The notes beneath the pieces are model-generated. The model did no database searches and was not told the DNA's origin. It saw nothing but the letters and a program-made list of their open reading frames with translations. A DNA stretch of 64,000 nt from Arthrobacter sp. PGP41. GTDB lineage: Bacteria > Actinomycetota > Actinomycetes > Actinomycetales > Micrococcaceae. Shown here piece after piece: positions 27,842 through 37,573 of the stretch. Every line of letters begins with the position of its first letter. The first letter of the stretch is position 1. Location: assembly GCF_002953935.1 (NCBI RefSeq), contig NZ_CP026514.1, positions 310,001 through 374,000 of the forward strand, written 5' to 3'. Made by a program: the position numbers and the translations under genes.

Positions 27842-29362
27842 ATGAGCACCGCAGCAAACACCTCCCTTGACGGCTTTGAGGTCTGGTTCCTCACCGGCAG
27901 CCAGCACCTCTACGGCGAGGACGTCCTCAAGCAGGTGGCCGCGCAGTCGCAGGAAATCGCCAACCAGCTCAACGCTTCCTCCGTAGTTCCGGTGCGGATC
28001 GTCTGGAAACCGGTCCTGACGGACCCGGACGCCATCCGCCGCACCGCGCTGGAGGCCAACTCGGACGATTCCGTCATCGGCGTCACGGCCTGGATGCACA
28101 CGTTCAGCCCGGCCAAGATGTGGATCCAGGGCCTGGACCTCCTCCGCAAGCCGTTGCTGCACCTGCATACCCAGGCAAACCGGGACCTGCCCTGGGCGGA
28201 TATCGATTTCGACTTCATGAACCTGAACCAGGCCGCGCACGGAGACCGCGAGTTCGGCTACATCCAGTCCCGCCTGGGCATCGCCCGGAAGACCGTCGTC
28301 GGGCACGTGTCCAACCCGGAAGTGGCCCGGCAGGTGGGGTCCTGGCAGCGCGCCGCCGCCGGCTGGGCAGCCGTCCGCACGCTCAGGCTGACCCGCTTCG
28401 GCGACAACATGCGCAACGTCGCCGTCACCGAAGGCGACAAGACTGAGGCGGAGCTGCGCTTCGGCGTCGCGGTTAACACCTGGTCCGTCAACGAGCTGGC
28501 CGAGGCCGTGCACGGCGCGGCGGAGTCCGACGTCGATGCCCTCGTGGCCGAATATGGGGACCTTTACGACGTGGTGCCGGAGCTCCGCGCAGGCGCACCG
28601 CGGCACGATTCCCTGCGGTACGGCGCCCGGATCGAACTGGGCCTGCGCAGCTTCCTGGAAGCCAACGGCTCAGCGGCGTTCACCACGTCCTTCGAGGACC
28701 TCGGCTCCCTCCGCCAGCTCCCCGGGCTGGCGGTGCAGCGGCTCATGGCCGCCGGGTACGGCTTCGGCGCCGAGGGCGACTGGAAGACAGCCATCCTGGT
28801 CCGGGCCGCGAAAGTGATGGGCGCGGGCCTGCCCGGCGGCGCCTCGCTCATGGAGGACTACACCTACCACCTGGAACCCGGCGCAGAAAAAATCCTGGGC
28901 GCGCACATGCTGGAGGTCTGCCCCTCGCTGACCGCCGGCAAGCCCAGGCTGGAGATCCACCCCCTGGGCATCGGCGGCAAGGAAGACCCCGTGCGCCTGG
29001 TGTTCGACGCCGATGCCTCCGCGGGCGTCGTCGTCGCCCTTTCGGACATGCGGGACAGGTTCCGCCTGGTGGCCAACGCCGTCGAGGTTGTGCCCCTGGA
29101 CCAGCCGCTGCCCAACCTGCCCGTGGCCCGCGCCCTGTGGCAGCCCAAGCCGGACTTCGCCACCTCCGCCGCCGCCTGGCTCACCGCCGGCGCCGCGCAC
29201 CACACAGTGCTCTCCACCCAGGTAGGCATGGACGTGTTCGAGGACTTTGCCGAAATCGCAAAGACCGAGCTGCTTACCATCGACGAGGGAACCACCATTC
29301 GCCAGTTCAAGAAGGACCTGAACTGGAACGCCGCCTACTACAAGCTGGCCGGCGGCATCTAG
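27842..29362 (+). CDS. araA: L-arabinose isomerase
   Basis: A 506-residue isomerase converting L-arabinose to L-ribulose with Mn2+. The N-terminus [14 protein letters not shown] and the segment [15 protein letters not shown] are diagnostic; the active-site Glu residues lie in FGAEGDWK and in the region with [13 protein letters not shown], with His in EICPSLT-like MLEVCPSL and [20 protein letters not shown] precedes the ATG. It is the last gene of araBDA, 47 bp after araD. Confidence 0.96.
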   Translation: MSTAANTSLDGFEVWFLTGSQHLYGEDVLKQVAAQSQEIANQLNASSVVPVRIVWKPVLTDPDAIRRTALEANSDDSVIGVTAWMHTFSPAKMWIQGLDLLRKPLLHLHTQANRDLPWADIDFDFMNLNQAAHGDREFGYIQSRLGIARKTVVGHVSNPEVARQVGSWQRAAAGWAAVRTLRLTRFGDNMRNVAVTEGDKTEAELRFGVAVNTWSVNELAEAVHGAAESDVDALVAEYGDLYDVVPELRAGAPRHDSLRYGARIELGLRSFLEANGSAAFTTSFEDLGSLRQLPGLAVQRLMAAGYGFGAEGDWKTAILVRAAKVMGAGLPGGASLMEDYTYHLEPGAEKILGAHMLEVCPSLTAGKPRLEIHPLGIGGKEDPVRLVFDADASAGVVVALSDMRDRFRLVANAVEVVPLDQPLPNLPVARALWQPKPDFATSAAAWLTAGAAHHTVLSTQVGMDVFEDFAEIAKTELLTIDEGTTIRQFKKDLNWNAAYYKLAGGI

Positions 29363-29386
29363 CGGGTCCTTGGGCTGCCGGCCTGG

Positions 29387-30331
29387 CTAGTGGCCGAAGT
29401 GGGCACGGGGCGGACCCTCGGGCAACCGCTCGAGGATGTCCTCCGCCACCAGGCGTACCTTGATGTTCCGGTGGCTGGACGCCTTGGCGAGGATGGCAAA
29501 TGCCTCGTGGTAGGAGCACCGGTTCTGCGCCATGATCACTCCGCAGGCGACATTGATTGATGTCCGGCTGTCCAGCGCCGAGCGCAGGTCGGTGGCCATT
29601 GACCTCGCCGAGTGGAGGCTGATGGCCATTCCGAGGCTTTGCGCGGCAAGCCCGGCGAAGGTGCGGGCTTCGGCGATGACCTGCAGCGGGAAGGCCTTGG
29701 CGTCCTGGGCGAAGAATGCCAAGGCCGCGCCTATGCCCCCGTAAGCGGTTCCGTCCGCAGCCCCGCTTTCCGCATAGTCGGTTGCCACCCGGAGCCGTAC
29801 CCCCATTGCGCTGCCGAACCCTGCCAGCTGCAGCTGGGTGGAATACCGCGGCCACCGGAAGTCCCCGTTCCGCTGGAGCACCGCCACGGGATGGCCGCCT
29901 GAAAGGACCTCGTTGACCGGGCCCTCCTTGGCTTCCCGCTCCCACTCCAAAAGATGGACCACGTCGTCCGACGTGCCGGTAGCGGCTGGATTCCTCTTGG
30001 GCTGGTGCACCAGGACCCCGCACTCTATCCGGAGCCCCGTGGCCCGCACCACTGTCCGGACGGTCGCGGCCGCCAGAAGGTCGAGGGAATCATGCAGGCT
30101 GTGGGTGCCGGTCACCAGATCAAGCACCAGCCCGTCCGGGCTGCCGGACTCAGCCGGCCTTCCGGCGGGCCGGGCCGGTGCCTGCCGCTGGTCGACGCCC
30201 TGCCGGGAACGAAGAGGGCCGGCGACGGCTGGGGGAGAGGCCTTGGTCTCAAAGGCCTCCTCGTCGCCGGCCCCGCTTAATACCCGCGTCCGATGGACCG
30301 GGAAACCCGCGCTTACCTGCTGTGCGTGCAT
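29387..30331 (-). CDS. GAF-ANTAR regulator
   Basis: A 314-residue protein with an N-terminal polar tail (1-65), a GAF sensor domain (about 70-235) and a C-terminal ANTAR RNA-binding domain (about 245-305: LRSALDSRTSINVACGVIMA, then CSYHEAFAILAKASSHRNIK). ANTAR proteins bind paired hairpins in mRNA leaders and cause antitermination; the GAF signal is unknown. The ATG at 30331 is used. It interrupts the arabinose genes and faces away from the GH51 gene. A second protein of the same architecture is at 55978. Confidence 0.88.
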   Translation of the reverse strand: MHAQQVSAGFPVHRTRVLSGAGDEEAFETKASPPAVAGPLRSRQGVDQRQAPARPAGRPAESGSPDGLVLDLVTGTHSLHDSLDLLAAATVRTVVRATGLRIECGVLVHQPKRNPAATGTSDDVVHLLEWEREAKEGPVNEVLSGGHPVAVLQRNGDFRWPRYSTQLQLAGFGSAMGVRLRVATDYAESGAADGTAYGGIGAALAFFAQDAKAFPLQVIAEARTFAGLAAQSLGMAISLHSARSMATDLRSALDSRTSINVACGVIMAQNRCSYHEAFAILAKASSHRNIKVRLVAEDILERLPEGPPRAHFGH

Positions 30332-30492
30332 TGCCGTCTCACACCCCCTAGTGAGCCAAGTCCTACAAGCCTGAACACGTCTTGTCTCTGAGAAAAAAGT
30401 AGTTGGGCCGCAGGTCCCGGCGAACGCGTAAGAGGTACCCGACTTTGAGATTAGGTACTACTTGGATGGCCGCCTCCATGACCAGGCAGTGC

Positions 30493-30540
30493 TTGACTCC
30501 TGCCGCCGCAGCACGAACAATGATTTCTATAACGTTGTAA
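30493..30540 (+). promoter_or_regulatory. promoter and operator of the arabinofuranosidase gene
   Basis: TTGACT (30493-30498), 17 bp, AACAAT (30516-30521). The palindrome-like TATAACGTTGTA (30528-30539), centred on AACGTT, lies at the predicted transcription start, as for LacI-family repression. Confidence 0.65.
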
Positions 30541-30564
30541 AAATGATGAGACAAGGACGTTTTA

Positions 30565-32091
30565 ATGACCGCCACAGAACCTGCCGCAGCCAAAATCACC
30601 ATGGATCCAGCCTTCGTGGTGGGTCCGGTCCGCCGGCGTACTTTCGGTGCCTTTGTTGAGCACCTTGGCCGTTGTGTGTACACCGGCATTTTCGAGCCGG
30701 AACACCGCAACGCCGACGAGGACGGGTTCCGCCGGGACGTGCTCGAGCTGACCCGGGAACTGGGGGTGTCCACGGTCCGCTATCCCGGCGGCAACTTCGT
30801 CTCCGGATACCGCTGGGAGGACGGCGTGGGCCCGGCGGACCAGCGGCCCGTCCGGCTGGACCTGGCCTGGCACTCCACCGACCCCAACCTGGTGGGGGTG
30901 GACGAGTTCGCCAAGTGGTCCGCCAAGGCCGGCGTCGAGCCCATGATGGCCGTGAACCTGGGCACCCGCGGCACGCAGGAGGCGCTTGACCTGCTGGAGT
31001 ACTGCAACATCGACGGCGGCACCACCTTCTCGGACCAGCGCCGGGCCAACGGTGCGGAGGACGGCTATGGCATCAGGATGTGGTGCCTTGGCAATGAAAT
31101 GGACGGGCCCTGGCAGATCGGGCACAAAAACGCGCTGGAGTACGGGCGCCTGGCAGCGGACACCGCCCGCGGCATGCGCATGATCGAACCGGACCTGGAG
31201 CTTGTGGCATGCGGCAGCTCCGGACCCGCCATGCCCACTTTCGGGGAGTGGGAGCGCGTGGTCCTTTCCGAAACCTACGAGCTGGTGGACCTCATCTCCG
31301 CCCACCAATACTTTGAAGACTTCGGCGACCTGCAGGAACACCTTTCCGCCGGGCACCGGATGGAGGCGTTTATCCAGGACATCGTCAGCCACATCGACCA
31401 CGTGAAGTCCGTAAAGAAGTCCGCCAAGCAGGTGAACATCTCCTTCGACGAGTGGAACGTCTGGCACATGACCCGCGACGAGTCCAAGGTGCCCACCGGC
31501 AAGGATTGGCCCGTGGCCCCCGTCCTGCTTGAGGACACCTACACGGTGGCGGATGCCGTCGTCGTTGGCGATCTCCTGGTCACCCTGCTCAGGAACACGG
31601 ACCGCGTCCACTCGGCCAGCCTGGCCCAGCTGGTCAATGTGATCGCCCCGATCATGACCGAGCCGGGCGGCCGCGCCTGGAAGCAGACCACGTTCCACCC
31701 GTTCGCGCTCACCTCCCGCCACGCTTCCGGAACCGTGCTGCAGCTCGCCGTCGAGTCCCCGCGGGTCAGCGGCGGCAAGACGGCCGACTTTGCCGCAGTG
31801 TCCGCCGTCGCAACCCATGACGCCGAAAAAGGCGAGGCGGTTGTCTTTGCCGTCAACCGCTCGGCCACGGACGTGATCGGTTTGGACGCCGCTTTGTCCG
31901 GGCTGGGCAGCGTGCGCGTGGTGGAGGCGCTCACCTACACGAACAAGGACCCGTACTGGCAGGCAACCGCTGACGACTCAACATCAGTCCTGCCGGCCGA
32001 AAACGTCACGGTGAAGGCCGACGGCGGCCGCCTCACAGCCGAGCTCCCGGCAGTGTCCTGGTCCATGATCCGGCTGGCGGTGGGGCAGTAG
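30565..32091 (+). CDS. alpha-L-arabinofuranosidase, GH51
   Basis: A 508-residue GH51 enzyme that releases L-arabinose from arabinan or arabinoxylan side chains. The start of the catalytic domain is typical (RRTFGAFVEHLGRCVYTGIF). The acid/base Glu is in WCLGNEMDGPWQIGH and the nucleophile Glu in NISFDEWNVWH. There is no signal peptide, so it acts inside the cell on imported arabino-oligosaccharides. CAAGGA lies before the ATG. The product feeds AraA-AraB-AraD upstream. Confidence 0.95.
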   Translation: MTATEPAAAKITMDPAFVVGPVRRRTFGAFVEHLGRCVYTGIFEPEHRNADEDGFRRDVLELTRELGVSTVRYPGGNFVSGYRWEDGVGPADQRPVRLDLAWHSTDPNLVGVDEFAKWSAKAGVEPMMAVNLGTRGTQEALDLLEYCNIDGGTTFSDQRRANGAEDGYGIRMWCLGNEMDGPWQIGHKNALEYGRLAADTARGMRMIEPDLELVACGSSGPAMPTFGEWERVVLSETYELVDLISAHQYFEDFGDLQEHLSAGHRMEAFIQDIVSHIDHVKSVKKSAKQVNISFDEWNVWHMTRDESKVPTGKDWPVAPVLLEDTYTVADAVVVGDLLVTLLRNTDRVHSASLAQLVNVIAPIMTEPGGRAWKQTTFHPFALTSRHASGTVLQLAVESPRVSGGKTADFAAVSAVATHDAEKGEAVVFAVNRSATDVIGLDAALSGLGSVRVVEALTYTNKDPYWQATADDSTSVLPAENVTVKADGGRLTAELPAVSWSMIRLAVGQ

Positions 32092-32167
32092 CCGCCAGCC
32101 AAACTCCTGCCGGGCCGGGGCGGGGACGGCATGACGGCGGCGGCCCGGGGATGGGAGGATGGACCGC

Positions 32168-32743
32168 ATGGAATTGCACATCACGGGGGATCCCGCCGCG
32201 GACAAATTGCTGAGCGAGGACGCCTTCGCACTGCTGACCGGCATGCTGCTGGACCAGCAGGTCACAATGGAGTCCGCGTTCGCGGGACCGGAGAAGATCA
32301 GGACCAGGATCGGGTCAATGAAACCCGAGGCCATCGCCGCGCAGGAGCCGCAGGCCTTCGTGGAGATGTTCAAGGAACGGCCCGCCGTGCACCGCTTCCC
32401 CGGCTCAATGGCCGCACGCGTGCAGGCCCTCGCCGAAACGGTGCAAGACGAGTGGGACGGGGACGCCACCGCCATTTGGACCAGGGGCAACCCGGACGGC
32501 GCGGAGGTGCTTCGCCGGCTGAAGGCGCTGCCCGGCTTCGGGGAGCAGAAAGCCAAAATCTTCCTGGCGCTGCTCGGCAAGCAGTGCGGGCTGCAGGCGC
32601 AGGGCTGGCGGGAAGCTGCCGGGCACTACGGCGAGGAGGGCTCGTACCTCTCCGTGGCCGACATCGTGGACCCGGAGTCCCTCGCCAAGGTGCGGGCCAG
32701 CAAGCAGGCTGCGAAGGCGGCCGCCAAGGCAGCAAAGGCCTGA
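32168..32743 (+). CDS. HhH-GPD-type base-excision repair protein
   Basis: A 191-residue protein of the HhH-GPD fold. It has LLTGMLLDQQVTMESAFAGP near the start and the helix-hairpin-helix RLKALPGFGEQKAKIFLALL near residue 120; these match a compact actinobacterial glycosylase-like family. The usual catalytic Lys/Asp pair is not obvious, so enzymatic activity is uncertain. The tail is Ala/Lys-rich. ATG 32168 is nine bases after GGGAGG; the ATG at 32159 touches that site. Confidence 0.8.
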   Translation: MELHITGDPAADKLLSEDAFALLTGMLLDQQVTMESAFAGPEKIRTRIGSMKPEAIAAQEPQAFVEMFKERPAVHRFPGSMAARVQALAETVQDEWDGDATAIWTRGNPDGAEVLRRLKALPGFGEQKAKIFLALLGKQCGLQAQGWREAAGHYGEEGSYLSVADIVDPESLAKVRASKQAAKAAAKAAKA

Positions 32744-32778
32744 CCGGCCGTTCCCCTCGCGGCCGTTCGCCCCTGCCC

Positions 32779-32824
32779 TGGCCGACGGCGGCACTAGCCC
32801 TTGGCCCGACGGCGGCACTGGCCC
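32779..32824 (+). repeat. short tandem duplication
   Basis: Two near-identical units of about 23 bp (32779-32800 and 32801-32824) share GACGGCGGCACT and GGCCC ends. They lie between the repair gene and the LacI gene; no role is evident. Confidence 0.5.
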
Positions 32825-32859
32825 CTGGCAGCGTTGGTTGCGGCACCCACGCCATCTTC

Positions 32860-32871
32860 TGCAACGATGTA
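32860..32871 (+). promoter_or_regulatory. possible autoregulatory operator of the LacI gene
   Basis: TGCAACGATGTA matches TATAACGTTGTA upstream of the GH51 gene at 9 of 12 positions and lies 36 bp before the regulator gene. The shared sequence suggests one regulator for both promoters; this is inference. Confidence 0.35.
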
Positions 32872-32907
32872 TGGCAGGAACCGGCTGAACCACACGAAGG
32901 AGCCATG

Positions 32908-33912
32908 ATGGCGGTCACCATGAACGACGTTGCGAGGGTGGCGGGAGTGTCGCTCAAGACCGTTTCCAACGTGCTCAATGACTACGAGTTCATCCGGCCC
33001 GCCACCAGGCAGCGGGTCCTGGACGCCATCGCGGAGCTGGGCTATGAGGCCAACCTGACCGCCCGCAGCCTCCGGTCCGGCAAAACCAGGATGCTGGGGC
33101 TGGTCCTCTCCGACCTTTCGGCCCCCTACTATGCGGAACTGGCGTCAAGGCTGATGAAGGCGGCGTCCCGGCGCGGATACCGGGTCCTGGTGGAACAGTC
33201 GGACGCGGTGGGTGAAGCGGAACTGAACGCCCTGCAGGGGCCGTTCCGCCAGCTCACCGACGGGCTGCTGTTCACCCCCCTGATGGTTGACGCGGACAGC
33301 ATCGCCGCCCGCCTCGGCAAGAAGCCCCTGGTCCTGCTGGGCGAACACATTTTGGATCCCCGGTTCGACCTGGTCACCATGAAGAACGGGGAAGCGGCTG
33401 CCGCCCTGACCACCCACCTGCTGGCCGGCGGCCGCCGCCGGATTGCCGTGGTTGGTGCCTACCCAGGGGAGTCGGCGGGCAGCGCCGGGCTGCGGCTCAG
33501 CGGCTACCGAACGGCGCTGGACCATGCAGGAATCCCGTTTGATCCGGCACTGATAGCGCCCTGCGAGTGGCGGCGGGACGGCGGAGCGGCGGCCGTGGCC
33601 GGGCTCCTGGACAGCGGCGTGGAGTTCGACGCCGTCTTCGGCCTGAACGATGTCCTCGCCCTGGGAGCCATGCACGAGCTGCTGATCCGCGGCGTGCGGA
33701 TTCCGCAGGAGGTTGCCGTGGCGGGCTTCGACGACATCGACGAGGCCCGGTTCGCCGCACCCTCGCTGACCACCGTCTCGCCCGGCATGGAGGAAATTGC
33801 GGAACGCTCCATCGGCCTGCTCATCGACCGGATCGAGGGGCTGGCCATGGAGGAACAGGGTGTGCAGGTCGAGGCCGGCTTCCAGTTGAAAGTGCGCGAG
33901 TCGGCCCCGTAG
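32908..33912 (+). CDS. LacI-family regulator, probable arabinose/arabinoside control
   Basis: A 334-residue regulator with an N-terminal LacI helix-turn-helix (MNDVARVAGVSLKTVSNVLN) and a sugar-sensing core (RRRIAVVGAYPGESAG, VFGLNDVLALGAM, VAGFDDIDEARFAAPSLTTV). ATG 32908 is five bases after AAGGAG; the adjacent ATG 32905 is only two bases away. It sits downstream of araBDA and the GH51 gene, so it is a natural candidate to bind the palindromes at 25265 and 30528. Those two operators have different centres (GCGC and ACGT), so one may belong to another regulator. Confidence 0.88.
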   Translation: MAVTMNDVARVAGVSLKTVSNVLNDYEFIRPATRQRVLDAIAELGYEANLTARSLRSGKTRMLGLVLSDLSAPYYAELASRLMKAASRRGYRVLVEQSDAVGEAELNALQGPFRQLTDGLLFTPLMVDADSIAARLGKKPLVLLGEHILDPRFDLVTMKNGEAAAALTTHLLAGGRRRIAVVGAYPGESAGSAGLRLSGYRTALDHAGIPFDPALIAPCEWRRDGGAAAVAGLLDSGVEFDAVFGLNDVLALGAMHELLIRGVRIPQEVAVAGFDDIDEARFAAPSLTTVSPGMEEIAERSIGLLIDRIEGLAMEEQGVQVEAGFQLKVRESAP

Positions 33913-33964
33913 GGGTTGTACCTGCCGAGGTTTCGACGGCAAGGCACGGGGTACGTTTCCGGAC

Positions 33965-34516
33965 ATGATTGCACTTCTTGTCATCGACATGCAGAACGCG
34001 TACTTCGAGGCGCCCGAACTTGCAGCGCAGCAGGAACAGCTGGTGGCGTCCTGCAACAGGCTGCTGGAGGCCTTCAAAGCGAACGGCCACAAGGCCCTGA
34101 TGGTGGGGACGGAGCACGAGCGGGACAAGTCAACCTGGACGCTGAACATGCTCGACGACGACCAGGGCTTCGTATTCCGCGGCACCGAGCAGGCCCAGGC
34201 AGTGCCGGGGCTCGCCCTCGACGGCCTGCCGCAGCTGAACAAAACCCGGGACAGTGCCTTCGTGGGCACCAACCTCCTGTCCCGGCTGCGCAACTGGGGC
34301 GCGGATGAGGTGGTCCTCGCCGGAGTCTCCACCCACAACTGCATCGCCCAGACCGGCGCAGACGCGTTCGCGCACAACATCCGGGTCACCTACGCCAAGG
34401 ACGCGATGGCATCCGAGGACAGCCAGGACGCCGCGGACATGCTGCGCATCCTCTCCACCAGCTACCGCCAGCCAGTCCAGTCCATCGAGGAGATCCTGGC
34501 CAGGCTCACCAGGTGA
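33965..34516 (+). CDS. isochorismatase-family cysteine hydrolase
   Basis: A 183-residue hydrolase with the complete catalytic triad of the family: Asp in LLVIDMQNAY (residue 8), Lys in LNKTRDSAF (about 93) and Cys in GVSTHNCIAQT (about 125). Members hydrolyse isochorismate, nicotinamide or other amides; the substrate is unknown here. No signal peptide. Its position just before the urease operon may hint at nitrogen release from an amide, but a 123-bp gap with a GlnR-like box separates it from ureA. Confidence 0.88.
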   Translation: MIALLVIDMQNAYFEAPELAAQQEQLVASCNRLLEAFKANGHKALMVGTEHERDKSTWTLNMLDDDQGFVFRGTEQAQAVPGLALDGLPQLNKTRDSAFVGTNLLSRLRNWGADEVVLAGVSTHNCIAQTGADAFAHNIRVTYAKDAMASEDSQDAADMLRILSTSYRQPVQSIEEILARLTR

Positions 34517-34558
34517 GCCTCCCGCCGTCGGAGCCTCGCCTGGACCGGAGAGCCGCCC

Positions 34559-34585
34559 ATAACAAAGCCGAAACGTAGCCGAAAC
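34559..34585 (+). promoter_or_regulatory. GlnR-like box upstream of the urease operon
   Basis: ATAAC-N6-GAAAC-N6-GAAAC (34559-34585). Half-sites repeat every 11 bp, as in the actinobacterial GlnR box (GTnAC-n6-GaAAC units). It is 54 bp before ureA, followed by a weak -10 (TACTGT, 34596-34601), consistent with activated nitrogen-responsive expression. Binding is inferred. Confidence 0.55.
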
Positions 34586-34639
34586 GTCCGCCACCTACTG
34601 TGGGTCCCACGCCGTCCGCTGGCTGCCGAAGGGACCCTC

Positions 34640-34942
<303 letters not shown>

Positions 34943-34953
34943 AGGGGCAGGCC

Positions 34954-35298
34954 ATGATCCCAGGAGAGTACGTCCTCCGGCCGGAGCCGGTGACGGCAAA
35001 CGCCGGGCGGACGGCGATCGAGGTCGCCGTGACCAACACCGGCGACCGGCCCGTGCAGGTGGGCTCGCACTTCCACTTTGCCGAGGCCAACGCCGCGCTG
35101 GCCTTCGACCGGGAAGCCGCCTACGGGCGCCGCCTGGACATCCCCGCCGGGACGGCTGCGCGTTTTGAACCAGGGGACTCCCGGAGCGTTCGGCTGATTG
35201 AACTGGCCGGCACCCGCGAGGTGTACGGGCTCAGCAACGCCGTCAACGGGCCGCTGTCCGGCCGTGCCAAGGAACACTCGACGGAGGGTGCCAAGTGA
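34954..35298 (+). CDS. ureB: urease subunit beta
   Basis: A 114-residue UreB with the usual beta fold: [38 protein letters not shown], and [15 protein letters not shown]. It is a structural urease subunit. AAGGGG precedes the ATG, 11 bp after ureA. Its stop overlaps the ureC GTG start by four bases. Confidence 0.97.
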   Translation: MIPGEYVLRPEPVTANAGRTAIEVAVTNTGDRPVQVGSHFHFAEANAALAFDREAAYGRRLDIPAGTAARFEPGDSRSVRLIELAGTREVYGLSNAVNGPLSGRAKEHSTEGAK

Positions 35299-37067
35299 GT
35301 TTCGAGATTCCCCGCCGGCAGTATGCGGACCTGTACGGTCCGACGACGGGCGACGCCATCCGCCTGGCGGACACCGAGCTGTTCCTCGAGATCGAGGACG
35401 ACCTCACCGTCTATGGCGAAGAGGTGGTGTTCGGCGGGGGCAAGGTGATACGGGACGGCATGGGCCAGAACGGCCAGGCGGTCCGCGACAGTGTCGGTTC
35501 CGGCGGCGTTGGTTCCGGCGGCGGGGTGCCCGACACCGTGATCACCAACGCCGTCATCCTGGACTACACCGGCATCTACAAGGCCGACGTCGCCCTCAAG
35601 GACGGGCACATCTTCAAGATCGGCAAGGCCGGTAACCCGCAGATCACCGACGGCGTCACCATCACCATCGGCGCCAGCACCGAAATCATCGCCGGCGAAC
35701 GCAAGATCCTCACCGCCGGCGGCGTTGACACCCACATCCATTTCATCTCCCCGGACCAGATCCCGACGGCGCTGGCCAGCGGCGTGACCACCATGATCGG
35801 CGGCGGCACCGGTCCCGCCGAGGGCACCAAGGCCACCACCGTGACGCCCGGGAAGTGGCACATCCAGCGGATGCTGCAGGCGGCCGAGGGGTTCCCCATG
35901 AACATCGGCCTGTTCGGCAAGGGCCACGCGTCCGCCGTCGAACCCCTGGCCGAGCAGATCCGCGCCGGTGCCATCGGACTGAAGGTCCACGAGGACTGGG
36001 GGTCCACCACCTCCTCGATCGACACTTCCCTGACTGTGGCCGACGAGTACGACGTCCAGGTGGCAATCCACACGGACACGCTCAATGAGTGCGGCTTCGT
36101 GGAGGACACCATCCGCGCCATCAACGGGCGCGTCATCCACACCTTCCATACCGAGGGAGCCGGCGGCGGGCACGCGCCGGACATCATCAGGATTGCCGGG
36201 ATGCCCAACGTCCTGCCGGCCTCCACCAACCCCACCCTTCCCTACACGCGCAACACCATCGAAGAGCACCTGGACATGCTGATGGTGTGCCACCACCTCA
36301 ACCCGGACATTCCCGAGGACGTGGCCTTCGCCGATTCCCGGATCCGTGCCGAGACCATCGCGGCCGAGGACGTACTGCAGGACCTCGGCGTCTTCTCCAT
36401 CACGTCGTCGGACTCCCAGGCGATGGGGCGCATTGGCGAGGTGATCACCCGCACGTGGCAGGTGGCGGACAAGATGAAGAAGCAGCGAGGTGTCCTGGAA
36501 GACCCCCGCGGGGACAGCGCTGCCGGCACACACGGCAGCGCGGGCAGCGACAACTTCCGCCTCAAGCGCTACGTGGCCAAGTACACGATCAACCCCGCCA
36601 TCGCCCAGGGGATCGCGGACTCCGTAGGCTCGGTGGAGGTGGGCAAGTTCGCCGACCTGGTGCTGTGGGACCCGGCCTTCTTCGGCGTCAAGCCCGAACT
36701 GGTCCTCAAGGGCGGCCAGATCGCCTACGCGCTGATGGGGGACGCCAACGCCTCCATCCCCACCCCGCAGCCGCGCACCATGCGGCCCATGTTCGGAGCC
36801 TTCGGGAAGGCGGTGCAGCAGTGCTCCATCACCTTCCTGTCCAAGGCAGCCATCGACGCCGGCGTCCCCGGGGAACTCGGGCTGGAGAAGGTCGTCCGGC
36901 CCGTCTCCGGCATCCGCACCCTCACGAAGGCCGACCTCAAATACAACGACGCCACACCTGACATCCAGGTGGACCCGGAAACCTACCAGGTGACGGTCGA
37001 CGGAGAGGACGTCACCTGCGATCCGGCCGACGTGCTGCCCATGGCCCAGCGCTACTTCCTCTTCTGA
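35295..37067 (+). CDS. ureC: urease subunit alpha (catalytic)
   Basis: A 590-residue UreC, slightly longer than the usual 567-573. It holds the dinickel centre: metal-binding His in [14 protein letters not shown], carbamylated Lys in [11 protein letters not shown], and the mobile-flap Cys in MLMVCHHLN. Two low-complexity insertions explain the length: a Gly/Ser stretch near residue 65-80 ([14 protein letters not shown]) and another near 400 ([11 protein letters not shown]). Urease splits urea to ammonia and carbamate. The start is GTG 35295 inside the end of ureB. Confidence 0.97.
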   Translation: MSFEIPRRQYADLYGPTTGDAIRLADTELFLEIEDDLTVYGEEVVFGGGKVIRDGMGQNGQAVRDSVGSGGVGSGGGVPDTVITNAVILDYTGIYKADVALKDGHIFKIGKAGNPQITDGVTITIGASTEIIAGERKILTAGGVDTHIHFISPDQIPTALASGVTTMIGGGTGPAEGTKATTVTPGKWHIQRMLQAAEGFPMNIGLFGKGHASAVEPLAEQIRAGAIGLKVHEDWGSTTSSIDTSLTVADEYDVQVAIHTDTLNECGFVEDTIRAINGRVIHTFHTEGAGGGHAPDIIRIAGMPNVLPASTNPTLPYTRNTIEEHLDMLMVCHHLNPDIPEDVAFADSRIRAETIAAEDVLQDLGVFSITSSDSQAMGRIGEVITRTWQVADKMKKQRGVLEDPRGDSAAGTHGSAGSDNFRLKRYVAKYTINPAIAQGIADSVGSVEVGKFADLVLWDPAFFGVKPELVLKGGQIAYALMGDANASIPTPQPRTMRPMFGAFGKAVQQCSITFLSKAAIDAGVPGELGLEKVVRPVSGIRTLTKADLKYNDATPDIQVDPETYQVTVDGEDVTCDPADVLPMAQRYFLF

Positions 37068-37093
37068 TTTCTTCCAAGCCCTCGGAGAACCAA

Positions 37094-37573
37094 GTGATCA
37101 TCGACAAAGTCCTCGGCAACCTGCACGAACTGCCGGACCCGCACACCTACGCGGGCCTGCACCAGGAAAAAGTGGTCCTCCCCAGTGCCCAGCTGGTCAA
37201 ACGCATCCAGCGCGCCACCACGGACCACGGAAAGGAGATAGGCATCCGGCTGCCGGCCGGCTCCGGCGACCTGCGCGACGGCGACATCCTGCACGTCGCT
37301 GAAACCAACATGATCGTGGTGTCCGTCCTGCCCACCGACGTCCTGGTGATCGCGCCGCGCTCCGTCTACGAAATGGGTGTCGTAGCCCATTCCCTGGGCA
37401 ACCGGCACCTGCAGGCACAGTTCTTCGACGCTGCCTCGGAGTACGGGGCTGACGTCATGGTGTGCGCCTACGACCACACCGTCGAGGACTACCTCCGCCA
37501 CAATGCCGTGCCCTACTCCCGCCAGGACCGCGTCATGCCTGTGCCTTTCCGCCATGCTGAGCACAGTCACTAA
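37094..37573 (+). CDS. ureE: urease accessory nickel chaperone UreE
   Basis: A 159-residue UreE that brings nickel to the urease assembly complex. The GTG start begins VIIDKVLGNLHEL; the central segment VVSVLPTDVLVIAPRS and GVVAHSLGNRHLQAQF with its metal-binding His are typical. The C-terminus ends in HAEHSH, a short His cluster. The last 20 bases overlap the start of ureF. Confidence 0.93.
   Translation: MIIDKVLGNLHELPDPHTYAGLHQEKVVLPSAQLVKRIQRATTDHGKEIGIRLPAGSGDLRDGDILHVAETNMIVVSVLPTDVLVIAPRSVYEMGVVAHSLGNRHLQAQFFDAASEYGADVMVCAYDHTVEDYLRHNAVPYSRQDRVMPVPFRHAEHSH

Noticed and set aside
32779..32824. CRISPR-like or larger repeat array
   Set aside because: Only two adjacent 23-bp units, no spacers, no cas genes anywhere in the window.
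35121..36533. A 470-residue open frame opposite ureC
   Set aside because: Antisense shadow of a highly conserved enzyme, with His/Asp/Gly-rich nonsense composition.
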